From positions 242,711,530-242,775,529 of the forward strand of contig CP136065.1 of NCBI GenBank assembly GCA_032622095.1: 64,000 nucleotides of DNA. The letters run 5' to 3'. Below are positions 11,040 through 22,582 of this stretch, piece by piece. Numbering within the stretch: the stretch's first letter is position 1; every line of letters starts with the position of its first letter. The notes under the pieces were generated by a model. The model had not been told where the DNA came from. It was given only the letters and a program-made list of their open reading frames with translations, and did not search any database. The DNA comes from Siphonodentalium dalli (taxonomy: Eukaryota; Mollusca; Scaphopoda; Gadilida; Siphonodentaliidae). The position numbers were made by a program, and so were the translations under genes.

Positions 11040-13735
11040 TTACAAACTTTGGTAGATAAAGCCTCTTTGGAGTTACAATGGGAAAAGTGTCTTTTTATTT
11101 GGATGATATAATAGTGTTTGGTAAAAGTTTTGGAGAAACTTTGAGTAATTTATCATTAGTTTAGAACGATTTCCGAGATACAGATTTAAAATTGAAGCCA
11201 GCAAAGTGCCATCTATTTCAGAAAACTGATGCATTGAAAATTGGCCAGTTCCACAAACTTGGAAGCATGTCATAAGTTGTCTAAGGGGGCCTCGGTGGCT
11301 CAATCGGTTAGGGGTACAACTCCAAACCGTTTCGCCTTCCAGCGCTGGCGATAAGGGTTCAAATCCACATGTTTCCATCGTGGACTTTGTAACTCGAAAT
11401 CGTTATCTGGGAAAGTTGCCAGTTACTTGCCGATGGCCGGTGGTTTGCCGCACATGGTCGACGAGTTTATCAGCCATTAAAATCACTGTTAGATTAGCCG
11501 TAAGTGTGCGGATTTCCTCCACCATTAAAACTGGCAATGTCGTGATATGGCCTTAGTAGCTAAAGCGACATAAAACCCCAATCAATCAATCAATCAATCA
11601 GAAGTTGTCTAGGTCTAGCGGGGTACTACCGTCGTTTTATTCAAAGGATTCTGAAATTGCTGCTCCTCTTACTAACTTAACTAGAAAGAAAGTGAAGTTC
11701 AGTTTTGCCAATTCGCGTTTGAACAGTTGAAGAGTTGCCTGTTATCACCACCAGTGTTAGTTCTGCCAGATTGTGAGAGTCAATTTATTATCGATACAGA
11801 TGCTAGCTTGTAAAGTATTCGAGCTGTGTTATCTCAAACTCAAGACGAAGAAGTCAAAGTTGTGGCATATGCAAGTCTAAAATTGAATCATTCAAAGTCA
11901 GTATTGTACGACTAAACGAGAGTTGTTACCTTTATTAGGCATTTCCGTCCATATATGTATGGTAGAAGATTCATTTTGAGAACTGATCATGCTTCATTGT
12001 TTATTGGGTAGATGGGTTGAGTGAAATTGACACATATCATTTCGAAATCCAACATCGTCCTGATTCAAAGCATTCTAATGCGGATGCCATGTCAAGGCTA
12101 CCTACAAAATGCAAGAAGATTAGTTGTCCTAGTTGTGTAGGGATTTTTGAGTTGTCTATGGACACCAGTTGTGAAACTCCAGTGGGTGAGTCAGAACCCA
12201 GTGATTGTAAGCAATCCAAATTGGTTTCGTCCTACTTGTGGGTGCATCTGGTGAGGCTGATGCTGTGGAGTCCACTCAGGAGGATGAGATCTCTGGTGAG
12301 TGTAACCACTCTCATGGAGATGTCATCAGTCCAGACTCATAAAGTTCCCAGACCAGTTGTAACTGGTTAGAAGATTGGTCTCATTCGGAGTTAGTTGAGT
12401 TACAGGGGGCAGATAAGGATATATAATGGGTTGTCGAAACTGAGGGCAAATCCCCAGAGCGGCATAATAAGCAGGAAATAGGGAAGCTAGAGTTTGAAGT
12501 AGGGCCTCTTTGGGCTCAGTGGGATTCATTAACTGCGGACAATGTGCTGTTATTCAAAAAGATTTAACTAAATAAAATGGAATATTCATCATTGATAGCT
12601 TCAGCGGAAATAAGGCTTGAATTCTTTAAGCAACTCCATACAGAGAGAGTAGCTGGACAATTTGGAAGGGATCAGACACATAACGAAATATAACGCCGTT
12701 TTTATTGGCCAGGTATGACTGATAATATTTCCCGTTGGTGTGCTTCATGTAACCTTTGTGCCAGACGAAAACCTGGGCCGGGTCTTGTACGCTTTCTATT
12801 GCAACAAGTTTCAAATAAATCTCCATTAAAATGCATTGCCATATATATTATTGGGCCACTTCCACAAACTGAAACGGGAAATGAATATGTAGTTGTCATC
12901 GGAGATTATTTCACAAAATTGAAAGAAACTTTTCCATCTCGAATTCATACAGCTCAAACTGTAGCCAACATGTTATTGACATTTTATCTGTCGTTTTGGA
13001 TGTACATGCAGGATTCACACTGATCACGGTCACGAATTTGAGTCTCATCGTTTCCGAATTTGATGTGAAAAGTTAGAAATAACCAAATCACGTACAACAC
13101 TATATCGACCAGAATATGATGGGACGATAGAACGTTTTAATCAAACCTTGTTACAAATGCTTTCCATGTTTGTGAATGAAAATAATCGGGATTGGGATAA
13201 TCACTTGCCATGTTTAGATGGCCTATCGAGTAACGGAACATGCTTCAACTTCATGTAGCCCAAATTTGCTAATGTTTGGAAGGGAAATCAACCCTATATA
13301 TCTCATGTTGGGTGTCTGCCATCAACATATGCTTGCCCGATTGCATATGTGGAGTGGGTTAAACATACAATAACTAACAGTTTTGAGTTCGCCTATTAGC
13401 AGCTACGGAGAGCAGCCATGAGGCAGAACAAGTATTATGATAAAACTTCAAAAGTAAAGTCTATTCAGGTCGGGGATTATGTGTGGCGATGGTAACCGCC
13501 CTAAGCAAAGAAAAAGTTGGGCAGGGCCGTTTAAAGTAGTTTCCAAACCATCAGCATATAATTGCTCGATCCAGAAAACTCCAGACTCTGATCCAAAACT
13601 AATGCACATTGATCATGTAAAGCCTTATTTAGGTCATACTATTACTGAGGCCTGGGCCAGTGTCCCTCGTAAAAGCTTAGAATTTTCGGAGACTGGGACG
13701 AAATGGGTTGGGAACTTGTGGATTACTCTGTAGAT
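11040..13735 (+). mobile_element. Decayed Ty3/Gypsy retrotransposon pol region
   Basis: Pol domains appear in order in broken frames. First is reverse transcriptase with Y-L-D-D-I-I-V-F-G at about 11,096-11,122 (a frameshift just before it), then L-K-L-K-P-A-K-C. After the nested SINE come the connection (S-E-I-A-A-P-L-T-N-L-T) at about 11,650 and RNase H (F-I-I-D-T-D-A-S, then L-R-T-D-H-A-S-L) at about 11,785-12,000. The tether F-E-I-Q-H-R-P-D-S-K-H and N-A-D-A-M-S-R-L lies at about 12,040-12,105. The integrase zinc-binding region (R-F-Y-W-P-G-M, then C-A-S-C-N-L-C) and core remnants (Y-R-P-E-Y-D-G-T-I-E-R-F) span 12,690-13,200. Many stops and frameshifts make it inactive. Gag, protease and the 5' LTR are not visible. 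Confidence 0.9.
11284..11602 (+). mobile_element. tRNA-derived SINE nested in the Gypsy remnant
   Basis: The head has a Pol III A box (tggctcaatcggttagg) and a B box (gggttcaaatcc), followed by a body of about 200 bp and a (aatc)n tail at about 11,578-11,600. A direct repeat, aagttgtcta, lies on both sides (11,274-11,283 and about 11,603-11,612) and is the target-site duplication. The insertion splits the reverse-transcriptase sequence of the host element, so it is younger than that element. SINEs with an AATC tail are common in molluscs; the exact family name is not claimed. Confidence 0.85.
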
Positions 13736-13745
13736 TTGGAGATCA

Positions 13746-14159
13746 TTGGAGGTGTCCCATATTAAGCAAACGAAGTGGAAGATTAATGTAACCCAGGCAC
13801 GTTTATTCACCTTCTTTACTTTACTTCCAGGTTATCGTATCATGTTTCAAACAAAAGTGTCTGAGGAGATGGAAGAATTTTCCAAACAACATTTTGAATT
13901 TACCATGCCAATCTGGAATCCTCGTGGTATGAAGTGCAAGGTCGGAGGTCGTATCACACCAATATATACCAAACCAGGTGATTTATTCAGGCATTGGAAT
14001 GCCATTCACTGTCCAGAGTCCTCGATATCCATGTGTGATGGGTGCGGAAAGAAATTTGGCCGAAAGTTCGCGTTACAGAGGCACCAGAGTACAACCATTC
14101 ATGCGGGGGTTACAGTCATTACAGTTGGAATGGGAATGTTTAATATAAGTTTCATATAA
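13746..14159 (+). CDS. C2H2 zinc-finger reading frame downstream of Gypsy integrase
   Basis: An intact 137-codon frame carries a classical finger, C-x2-C-x12-H-x5-H (C-D-G-C-G-K-K-F-G-R-K-F-A-L-Q-R-H, then H). A less regular finger precedes it, ending H-W-N-A-I-H. A very good splice acceptor (cttctttactttacttccag) ends at 13,830 inside the frame, leaving two bases before the codon for Tyr. It may be the 3' reading frame of the Gypsy element, since some Gypsy families carry such fingers. It could instead be a host exon: the phase fits the exon ending at 9,991. The frame is intact while the adjacent pol is riddled with stops, which favours recent constraint or chance. Confidence 0.5.
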   Translation: MEVSHIKQTKWKINVTQARLFTFFTLLPGYRIMFQTKVSEEMEEFSKQHFEFTMPIWNPRGMKCKVGGRITPIYTKPGDLFRHWNAIHCPESSISMCDGCGKKFGRKFALQRHQSTTIHAGVTVITVGMGMFNISFI

Positions 14160-14419
14160 TGCTTCAATGGTTGGACATTTCTGTTCATTCAAAAGTTGCA
14201 TATTGTATTATACCTGAATAAACAGCGTTCAGTATTCACTTTTCAAATCACCCCTGGAAGTGAGAACCAACCGTCCTGGGTGCAGCCCTTAAGCCCACAA
14301 CAGGGTAGCTGTCCTATTACACTACCATAAACCGTTTTGATGTTATTGTTGTGCACTAAATGTATCTTATCTTCCTTACTATATTTGGTAATTATAATGT
14401 CGTTTAAATATGCGCATGG

Positions 14420-14760
14420 TCCGCTTAACTAAATGTAGCTAGCGAAGAGTAACGGTGCTGCCTGTTGTCAGAATAGTGTTCTTTAGGGCCGGAAGACAAT
14501 ATAACACAGAATGGCGAGGTTGGTTTGGACTATAAAAATTGCGTTGAGTGTTAGATAAGTTATTCAGTTGGTGGGAAATCAATCCATTGACTCGGCCATT
14601 ACATTGTAGAATTTATAATTAGCCAGTTCAACACACACGTTCCAGTCGGTGCTATACACACGACAAGGACCACCCCTGGTTAAGCATCTGGTGTTATATA
14701 AAGAATGACGGTCGGTCGGAAATAAAACGTGTGGCTCGCGCACTATAGGTTCTTGTAACT
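14420..14760 (+). mobile_element. Possible 3' LTR of the Gypsy remnant
   Basis: About 340 bp after the zinc-finger frame contains a TATA-like tatataaagaatg at about 14,697 and an AATAAA at about 14,721, spaced as in an LTR promoter with polyadenylation signal. No second copy of this sequence was seen upstream of the pol region, so the assignment as an LTR is inference only. Confidence 0.25.
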
Positions 14761-14879
14761 TAATGGAGGGGCAACTGACAAATACTATTTATTTCAACCC
14801 ACGTTATAATGTGTTATTTAAACAATCGCAAGAACGGCAAGAAAAATCGTAATGCTACGATATCACACACAGCAAAGTG

Positions 14880-15225
14880 TGCATTCAAACGGGAAACCAA
14901 GATGGTCGCGGTAGTTTGAAGTATTAAAGAGATGTATTATTATCGCCGTAGAAAAAAGAGCGTTTTTACGCATAAAGACACGTATGGAGTAGATCGGCGT
15001 CTATTTGCTATTCGGGTGATCGGAATATTATTTGTTCGTGTATGAAGGGAATTAGACACGACCTATATTTATTTGAACCCTCGTACCAACGTATGGTATG
15101 GACATGACACGAACGACCCTTGGTGACAAGATTACCGTGGTGGGTGTTACGGGTATGTTAAAGATCGTTTATTCCTGGCGGCGTGAAAAAGAGCGTTTCG
15201 ATGCGCACAATGACGGCGTTTAACT
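14880..15225. repeat. Two diverged copies of an AAAGAGCGTTT-containing unit
   Basis: tatcgccgtagaaaaaagag with cgttt at about 14,940 and tggcggcgtgaaaaagagcg with tttc at about 15,176 head similar sequences about 235 bp apart. The unit carries the AAAGAGCG core also seen at 1.9-2.5 kb and in the TTAA elements. The repeat class is unknown. Confidence 0.4.
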
Positions 15226-15271
15226 GCTGTTCAGATCATTGTTGCCCAATCCTCTTTGTAACATTTAATAA

Positions 15272-15740
15272 TTAAATGTAATCTCTATGTATTGTTTGTA
15301 ATTTTGTTCTTTTTAGTTCAAATAATATATTGATTAAACTAGATCTGGCGGTTATCACCCGGATACTTTCTTTTCCATCAGCACCATGAGCAGTGACGAA
15401 GGAACCCTTTATCAGCAATGGCCACCCTTCCAGTCCCATGCGTCCGAAGTAGTAGCACAGGTGCAACCATGTGGCTTCCAACATCACTTCAGGTGAACAA
15501 TCACTATTTCCAAAGTTTGTTAATGCCCCCCTCCTCGATGATCGGCTTGTGTTTTGATTTACAGTTATTTGTTAGCGGCGACTGTGATATATACATGTGT
15601 AATGCTGCCCTGGTTCCTATGTAAATGTAAATATCGCCTGTTTGTTGCCAAACAAGGGGTCACATGACCGATCAACTGACTGCCACGAAATATGAGAACA
15701 TTAAAAATATATATCATTCCTATGGACTCAATTCTAAGCG
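15272..15740. other. Stretch with no recognised feature
   Basis: Non-coding by eye. Two short overlapping open frames on opposite strands at 15,272-15,624 have neither splice context nor motif. Confidence 0.35.
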
Positions 15741-15744
15741 AGAA

Positions 15745-16025
15745 AATAAATATTAGTGTAGTGCTTACTTACCATGGATGTTTAAAATAAATATTAGTGT
15801 AGTGCTTACTTACCATGGATGTTTATAATAAATATTAGTGTAGTGCTTACTTACCATGGATGTTTATAATAAATATTAGTGTAGTGTTTACTTACCATGG
15901 ATGTTTATAATAAATATTAGTGTAGTGCTTACTTACCATGGATGTTTATAATAAATATTAGTGTAGTGCTTACTTACCATGGATGTTTATAATAAATATT
16001 AGTGTAGTGCTTACTTACCATGGAT
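15745..16025. repeat. 41-bp tandem repeat, seven near-identical units
   Basis: Units of 41 bp (aataaatattagtgtagtgc, then ttacttaccatggatgttta) start at 15,745, 15,786, 15,827 and onward with almost no divergence, so expansion is recent. Each unit on the minus strand reads CCATG|GTAAGTAAGC, a consensus 5' splice site. The array stops exactly where the inverted-repeat element at 16,026 begins. Confidence 0.9.
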
Positions 16026-16993
16026 GCCACTAAGGGTCAGACGCACGTTTTGCCAAAATTTCCTGGTATTTCAAAATGTATTTTCTCTAAATCTATCAGG
16101 AATATCTTTGTGAAATTTTGTACAAGAGATTATTGTGGTACCATACATAAGAACCATTTGAAATTTGGTTATTATAATATCATTTACTTTACTTTTATGG
16201 CATGAAAAATCTTTTAAATTTCACTGTGTTCAGGTACCGAGAACTACTGTAAAACAGATTTTTTTCGAAAGTGCATTTCATATATACATGATATCATATC
16301 TGAAGATCATGAGAGGAGACTTAATTTTTCTTGATTCATGAAATTAAATGATTATTTTCATTCAGAAAGACAACTACCATAAATAATTTTGTATTATTGA
16401 GAATTTCATGCCATGCTTGTTGATCATTGAAAAATTGGGCTCAGTTGAGTTCTGGGTCATGGGTTCATAACCTAGTTAAATCTGACCACCATATCTCTTA
16501 ACACTGTGGCCTAATTTCTGTTGATTGCTCCCTGCTTGTGTGGACATAACCACATTTGAACATTTGTTTTCATTGGCCTGGCATATTTGTGACTGCCCTA
16601 TTCTTCATTATAATACATGGGGAATGATGCTATAATGTGCAATTAAACAGCTAACTCAACATTATGATACAAATGAAGCCTCCTCTCATGGAGTCAACAC
16701 AATAAGCTATTTGATGGTTGACATGTTGTTTGAAATTAAAAAAAATTCTGGCAGTTCTCGGTACCTATAGGGACAGAAACGAAACAAATATTTTCAACCT
16801 CTCAAATGTATTAAAATCCGTTATTGTTATTGTCTCTTTATAATTGCTCTGATTCTATATATAATGAAAATTATCATATGTAAAATTCAAGATTTTTCAC
16901 CAGATAGATCCAGAGAAATTCTTTGTTGAAAATCACTTGCCATTTCTGGCTGGATTTACTGTGATTTATGAAAAACGTGCGTCTCCCCTTTAA
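16026..16993. mobile_element. TTAA-type inverted-repeat element (about 0.97 kb)
   Basis: The left end (ctaagggtcagacgcacgtt) and right end (aacgtgcgtctccccttta, then a) are inverted copies about 22 bp long. The right terminus reads TTAA, while the left is CTAA, one change from TTAA. No transposase frame is visible. The TTAAAGGGG start resembles the TTAAAGG termini of T2/Kolobok-like elements seen elsewhere in the window. Confidence 0.55.
16233..16765. mobile_element. Inner inverted-repeat element (GGTACCGAGAACT termini)
   Basis: ggtaccgagaact at 16,233 and agttctcggtacc ending at 16,765 are perfect inverted copies of 13 bp, extended imperfectly inward (actgtaaaacagatttttt against aaaaaaaattctggc). 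It sits inside the 16,026-16,993 element, so the two are nested or share a composite structure. No coding region is present. Confidence 0.55.
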
Positions 16994-16999
16994 CGTGTT

Positions 17000-17235
17000 G
17001 GGCGGAACTGTAGATATTGTCATTACTGTGAGACCAGTAATTTTACGGAATATAGTTCTGGCTTATATTTACCAGAATTTGGTTACGTAAAATTACGGAT
17101 ATTTTTTAACAGTGTAAGATGTGCAATTTTCGATTAATTCGCGACATGTTTTAATGAGTTCAACAGCGTCGTGAAAAACACTGAGGTGGTGCGTCACCAC
17201 TCGGTTCACCTGTAATTTGTAAACAGTGTTTTGGA
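17000..17235. repeat. Dispersed repeat, copy 1 (partner at 23,320-23,545)
   Basis: Shared blocks include ggaatatagttctggc, aattcgcgacatgtt, ctgaggtggtg and ggttcacctgtaat, followed by tgtaaacagtgtt, in the same order and orientation in both copies. Identity is about 80% by eye over 220 bp. No frame is conserved; it is an old interspersed repeat. Confidence 0.6.
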
Positions 17236-17830
17236 CGCTGGCAAAATTTTATTACTATCACATATATAGGTTTAATTTGACCTGGGGATTCTTATTATAT
17301 AGGTCCTATTCATCTCAGATGTCATAAAAGGGCAGGAACAAGTAATTTAATTAAACAATTAATTATATACCAAAATGGATGCAATCTTGTCAGTGAAAAT
17401 TGAAACACGGATAAGTTGACCGAATAATCATGGGATATATGCCGTTGACCTCAAACGACTTTAATGGGCAAATTTGAGCAATAAAGAGCGTTCCGTATCA
17501 GCGGGACTCCTGTTTTTATTTTAAAGTAAATACAAAAAAATCGGTTTATTCGATTTAAATAAGATTTTTTATTATTTAAATATGTTTTATTTGCGTTCTA
17601 ACTGTTATGAAAATATGTAATGTGCAATGTCTGATAAATGAAGGTTCTAAAAGGTGTTGCTTATTGTATCCAAGGCTGGATCAATCATAATTATATTATT
17701 ACATTAGTATTTATAATTGTGTGTATACCTGTCAAACACAGATATCATGGCCATGTACTATGCAAAAAAGAGTGGTTATTATCAACTTAAAAATAGATGT
17801 AACGTTATCCGGAGAGTCACACAATAGGTG

Positions 17831-20800
17831 TTGTTACCCTCCTCCCTATTTTCCACCCTTCTGATTGGCCCATGTCATGTCACGTGCCGGGCGACAAATC
17901 ACACTGTCGCCCGCTGAGCCGGGAGATATTGTTTTTGTCGCCCGCTTGATGTTATATTGCAAGAATATCTCCCAACACACACACTCATCTATTTCACATC
18001 ACTACGATATTTTAAAATCATAGTTCTTATATACCCCACGGATTCGCAAAACACACCAGTTGTGGTGTTTGCTAATTTGCATATATTTAGTGAACACTAA
18101 TATTCGAACTTTTAAGTTGATACTTTTATCGGACAAGCGTTATTATGTACTTTTTATATCGAAACATCTCGGTGATTCAATATGTTCATATCGACATTAT
18201 GGTGCACGATTGAAAGAGTGGATCCCTTGAGGTTGGTTGGTTATAAATGTTTGCTGGTAGACAACGTAATGCATACGTTTGTCGCGAATGAATGGTACTG
18301 TAAGCTTATCCATGATATAAGACCGCTCCGCGAAGTCTGAAATGTGATCATAGAAGTATTTTGTGTGAGGATCGCCATGTACTTGGGAGCACTGACACAT
18401 ATGAATGTACATTAATGAAATTGACAACTTCCCAATAGCTTTCGGGGAAGACCGTTATGAAATGAACATCGCGAGTAAATTCCGCACACAAGACGACATT
18501 GAATATGCCACATTTCAGATGGCGATAACATACCTATATTGCTTATTGGTTTACATTTCATGGACCGATATTGACGATTTAACCACCAAAATGATCGTAA
18601 ATAAACGCTGATTATCAAACGATTGACTATCTTTATGGAACAGAAATCCTATAGGACGATAAGTAGTTACTGAAAATATACATAATCGGGAAAGAAATTT
18701 AAGCACTCGTGACTCAGTGCAACATCGTGCGTGTGGATGGCAAGGATTTATTTCTGTGGTATAATCGGATAACAAAACAGTTGTTGCCCTTCTTCTCGGG
18801 AGACATCGAGATTTGTCACCCGCTCGAGAACGGAATGTCACCATCGGAGCTGCGTTCCTCGGGACATTCCGTTCTCGAGCGGGTGACAAATCTCAATGTC
18901 TCACTCGACAGCGGGCGACAACTGTATATTGTTTACCACCCATGATTATTAATTATTTCAAATGACTTGAAGGGCCACACATAGTTACAATCATAATTAG
19001 AATGAAATTATCTAAGTCACTAATATAATAGATAAATTATTCTTCTCTTCAGAAACTTATACAGGTTAACATTTAACGAGAAGTGTGCAAAACAATTTGG
19101 GCACAACATATGTATGGTACAAACTACACATATCGTGGTGTAACTGAACTTACGAGAACTTTTGTGCATGCGTGAGTGGTTCAATGACATCTGGAATCTA
19201 CAAGTACTGTTTAGTGCTATTGTATATAGCACCATCATACATTATACAGTTGTCGCCCGCTGTCGAGGGAGACATTGAGATTTGTCACCCGCTCGAGAAC
19301 GGAATGTCTCCCGAGGAGCGTAGCTCCGAGGGAGACATTCCGTTCTCGAGCGGGTGACAAATCTCGATGTCTCCCGAGAAAAAGGGCAACAACTGTTTTG
19401 TTATCCGATTATACCACAGGGAAAAATCCTTTCCATCCACACGCACGATGTTGCACTGAGTCGCGAGTGCTATTTTTCCCGATTATGTATATTTTCAGTA
19501 ACTACTTATCGTCCTATAGGATTTCTGTTACATAAACGATAGTCAAGCCGTTAAGCGGTTGATAATCAGCGTTTATTTACGATCATTTTGGTGTTAAAAT
19601 CGTCAATATCGGTCCATGCAATGTAAACCAATAAGCCATAAGGTATGTTATCGCCTTCTGCAATGTGGAATATTCAATATTCGCGACAAACGTATGCATT
19701 ACGTTGTCCACCAGCAAACATTTATAACCAACCAACCTCAAGGGATCCACTCTTTCAAACTTGCATCATAATGTCGAGATGAACATATTGAATCACCGAG
19801 ATGTTTCGATGTAAAAAGGACATAATAACGCTTGTCCGATAAAAGTATCAACTTAAAAGTTGACAACTGGTGTGTTTTGCGAATCTGTGGGGTATATAAG
19901 ATCTATGATTTTAGTACAACGTAGTTATGTGAAATAGATGAGTTACTGCTGTGTGTGTTTGGAGATATTCTTGCAATATCACACGGCATAATCGTTTCGA
20001 CGATTCTACGACCAATTCCACGATTCTGCGGCTTGACAACCACGGTGCTACGGCAGTTCAACGATTCTGCGGCCTCATTATACCTGATATTTTATGACAA
20101 ACTTAGATAATGGGGCCTTTTACTGACTTGGGACGATCAAAGTGGGCTTCTTCTTGTATGCATTGTGTAGAGTAGACTTTGCAGGTCCACCAGGTTGACT
20201 CACGGAATACATACGAAGATGCGATCAATACATAAAATGAGTCACAATCGGCTCGGTCAAGTCTGGATAATCCGATCGAACCGCAAACCGATCGCAAAAA
20301 GTCGTTTCTTGGGCTACAAGGGGGACATTAATAGTGCGAAAATTAACATCCAACGTAAGCTTTGATAAGCATAAATGTATTATTTGTCAAATTCGTACCT
20401 CCGTTGACGCAACATTCGATTAAACTACACACAGAAATGCAGTAACAGTGTCAACTATTTGACAACGCCCCGCTTCGACCATGACAACGACGATTGTGCG
20501 ACTCGTTGAACGGTAATTTTCTTTTGTATACGACATATCTGTCACTGCATGATCGGACAGCTTAGTTATGCGTGTAAGCCCATGTATGCTGCATCAATAA
20601 ATGTTTGGAACAGTACCTTCGTTGTACAATGCACATGTCCTGGATTCAATACAGTACTGTGTACTTACTGATCCCCACATGCGAAGGTATAGAGACCAAG
20701 TCACATAAGAGATTTGTCGCTAAACGAGCATTCTTTAATTTTTTGAACATGGCAAAATGCCCGACTTACATGTACCTGAACATTTTCCTTATTGGTGCAC

Positions 20801-22528
20801 CTAGCGGCTTTGTAATTTTTGTAAAGTTGACTTGTTCATTAGAAAATGTCACCACTTACCCTACCATAACATGAGTTATTTTAGTCATATTCTGATTGGC
20901 AGGTAGGCCCTACATATAAAGATGTCCTCGAAAAAGTATTGACCGCTTAGTAAGTATTAGTTAAAATTCTTTATGGCTATCTGAAACTGATAGTAATGAG
21001 AAACACTTTAAAAAAAATAAAAATAAAAGGGATGGATGCCAGAAAATTGCAGTAAAAACGTATACATACATAAAATAGTAGAACATTGGGTTGGTTGGTC
21101 CCGAAAGTAGCCAAACAAAACAAAAATAACCTATATATAGGTATACGCTGATTTATGACCCCCTACCCTGATCCACCGGTTCGGACGCCAACTTGCCGGT
21201 ATATTATTAACATGGGGTGTTTTGTTGCGGTAGTATTTTTAATTGGGTAAACTGGTGTGTGCATACTTCAAATGAGTTAAGAATTAATAGGAAATCAATG
21301 TCATAGAATTGTAATATCTGGAGGCAAATCTTGACAGCGCGAGGGAATTATATTTTAGATAACTAGATTTTAATCACAAATAAATAAATCATTATAGAAT
21401 ATCATTTTCACCGTTTATATATCTATATATACCTGGTTGTCAAAATATGGAATTATACTCAAAACAAAATATTAAGTTTCATGTGAGGAGTTAATTTCTA
21501 ACACGAAGGCGACCATTCCCCACCATCGATACCACAACGCAACTGAGAATAAGACATGTTGGCCATAAGAAAATACCGAGGCATTGTGAGTCGGCTGCTA
21601 GTTAGGCGTACAGACAGACGGAAGGAAAGTTGGATAGGCGGAAAATTTAAATCATGTAATGTGTGGTGCACAGATATGGAAAGTAAACCTGTACAGTATA
21701 TCAATATACGATTCGACATTACTTTATTTTCCACAGCTGGCTCCAAATAAAAGAGTCTTAATCTCGTAGCCTTGAGGTCGTGTGATTCGTATGCGTATTC
21801 ATGTCTATAGCGAGCGTGACATTCATTAGAAAACGACTTCTCGTGAGCACAAGTTAATGAGATTTCAATTGCTGGTCTCACAATCGTCGTTGTCATAGTC
21901 GACTACTCGGCGTTGTCAGTTGAGTGCGATGATACCCCCCCCCCACAAATATGGACACAGCGCCATCAATCACAGAACTGAGGTTAACATCAGTTGTGAA
22001 AAATCAACAAAAGACGTATGGCTATGTTATTATTTGGTTTCCACTCAATTTTATAGGACATTATATATTTTTTCTCAACTCTAAAGACGAATTTCACACA
22101 GTGATGTGTGTAAATCCAAAACAACTGGTCTATTTGTGTCAACGATTATGTATTGTTGTGCTAACTGTCTAGTGCTGAACTCTCTACCGATTATCGAATC
22201 GAAGATCGCCGTACCTAATAGAAATATAATATGTTGTACATAACTGTCTATATTTCTGGAATTATTCATTTCTTAATGTTTTGTTCGTGTTTATCGCATC
22301 AGCCTGGTCGCAGAATCGTTAAATTACCGCAGCACCGTGGTTGTCAAGCCGCAGAATCGTGGAATTGGTCGTAGAATCGTCGAAACGATTGTGCCGTGTG
22401 AATATAACATCAGGCGGGCGATAAAAACAATGTTTCCCGGCTCAGCCGGCGACAGTGTGATTTGTCGCCCGGCACGTGACAGGACATGGGCCAATCAGAA
22501 GGGTCGGAAATAGGGAGGAGGGCAACAA
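17831..22528. mobile_element. Giant foldback element with arms of about 1.1 kb
   Basis: The left arm starts TTGTTACCCTCCTCCC at 17,831 and the right arm ends GGGAGGAGGGCAACAA at 22,528. The arms can be followed inward through blocks such as gtgccgggcgacaaatcaca, tataccccacggattcgcaa and aagagtggatcccttgaggt to about 18,935 and 19,245, with high identity. Each arm contains a near-perfect hairpin around cgctcgagaacggaatgtc (18,814-18,891 and 19,276-19,366). The unique loop is about 310 bp. The right arm is split by the TIR element at 19,980-22,400; without it the element is about 2.3 kb. No transposase gene is visible. Confidence 0.85.
19980..22400. mobile_element. 2.4-kb TIR element inserted in the foldback arm, 5-bp TSD AATAT
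   Basis: The termini are inverted repeats of about 90 bp beginning CACACGGCAxAATCGTTTCG, each with three internal ACGATTCTGCG motifs. AATAT flanks both ends (19,975-19,979 and 22,401-22,405), and the intact left arm of the host foldback shows the empty site (gcaatataac read on the matching strand). A 5-bp duplication with CAC-starting termini is compatible with Transib/RAG-type or hAT5-type elements. The interior has only short frames (for example 20,605-20,874 and 21,498-21,896) and no recognised transposase, so it is probably non-autonomous. Confidence 0.85.
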
Positions 22529-22582
22529 ATATTCTAGTCCTTCCTGGTGTTTGTTAGTGCCAAACAAAATAAAGAATGGTCA

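Noticed and set aside
14260-14335. tRNA-like sequence on the minus strand
   Set aside because: The B-box is not convincing and no cloverleaf could be drawn with proper acceptor pairing.
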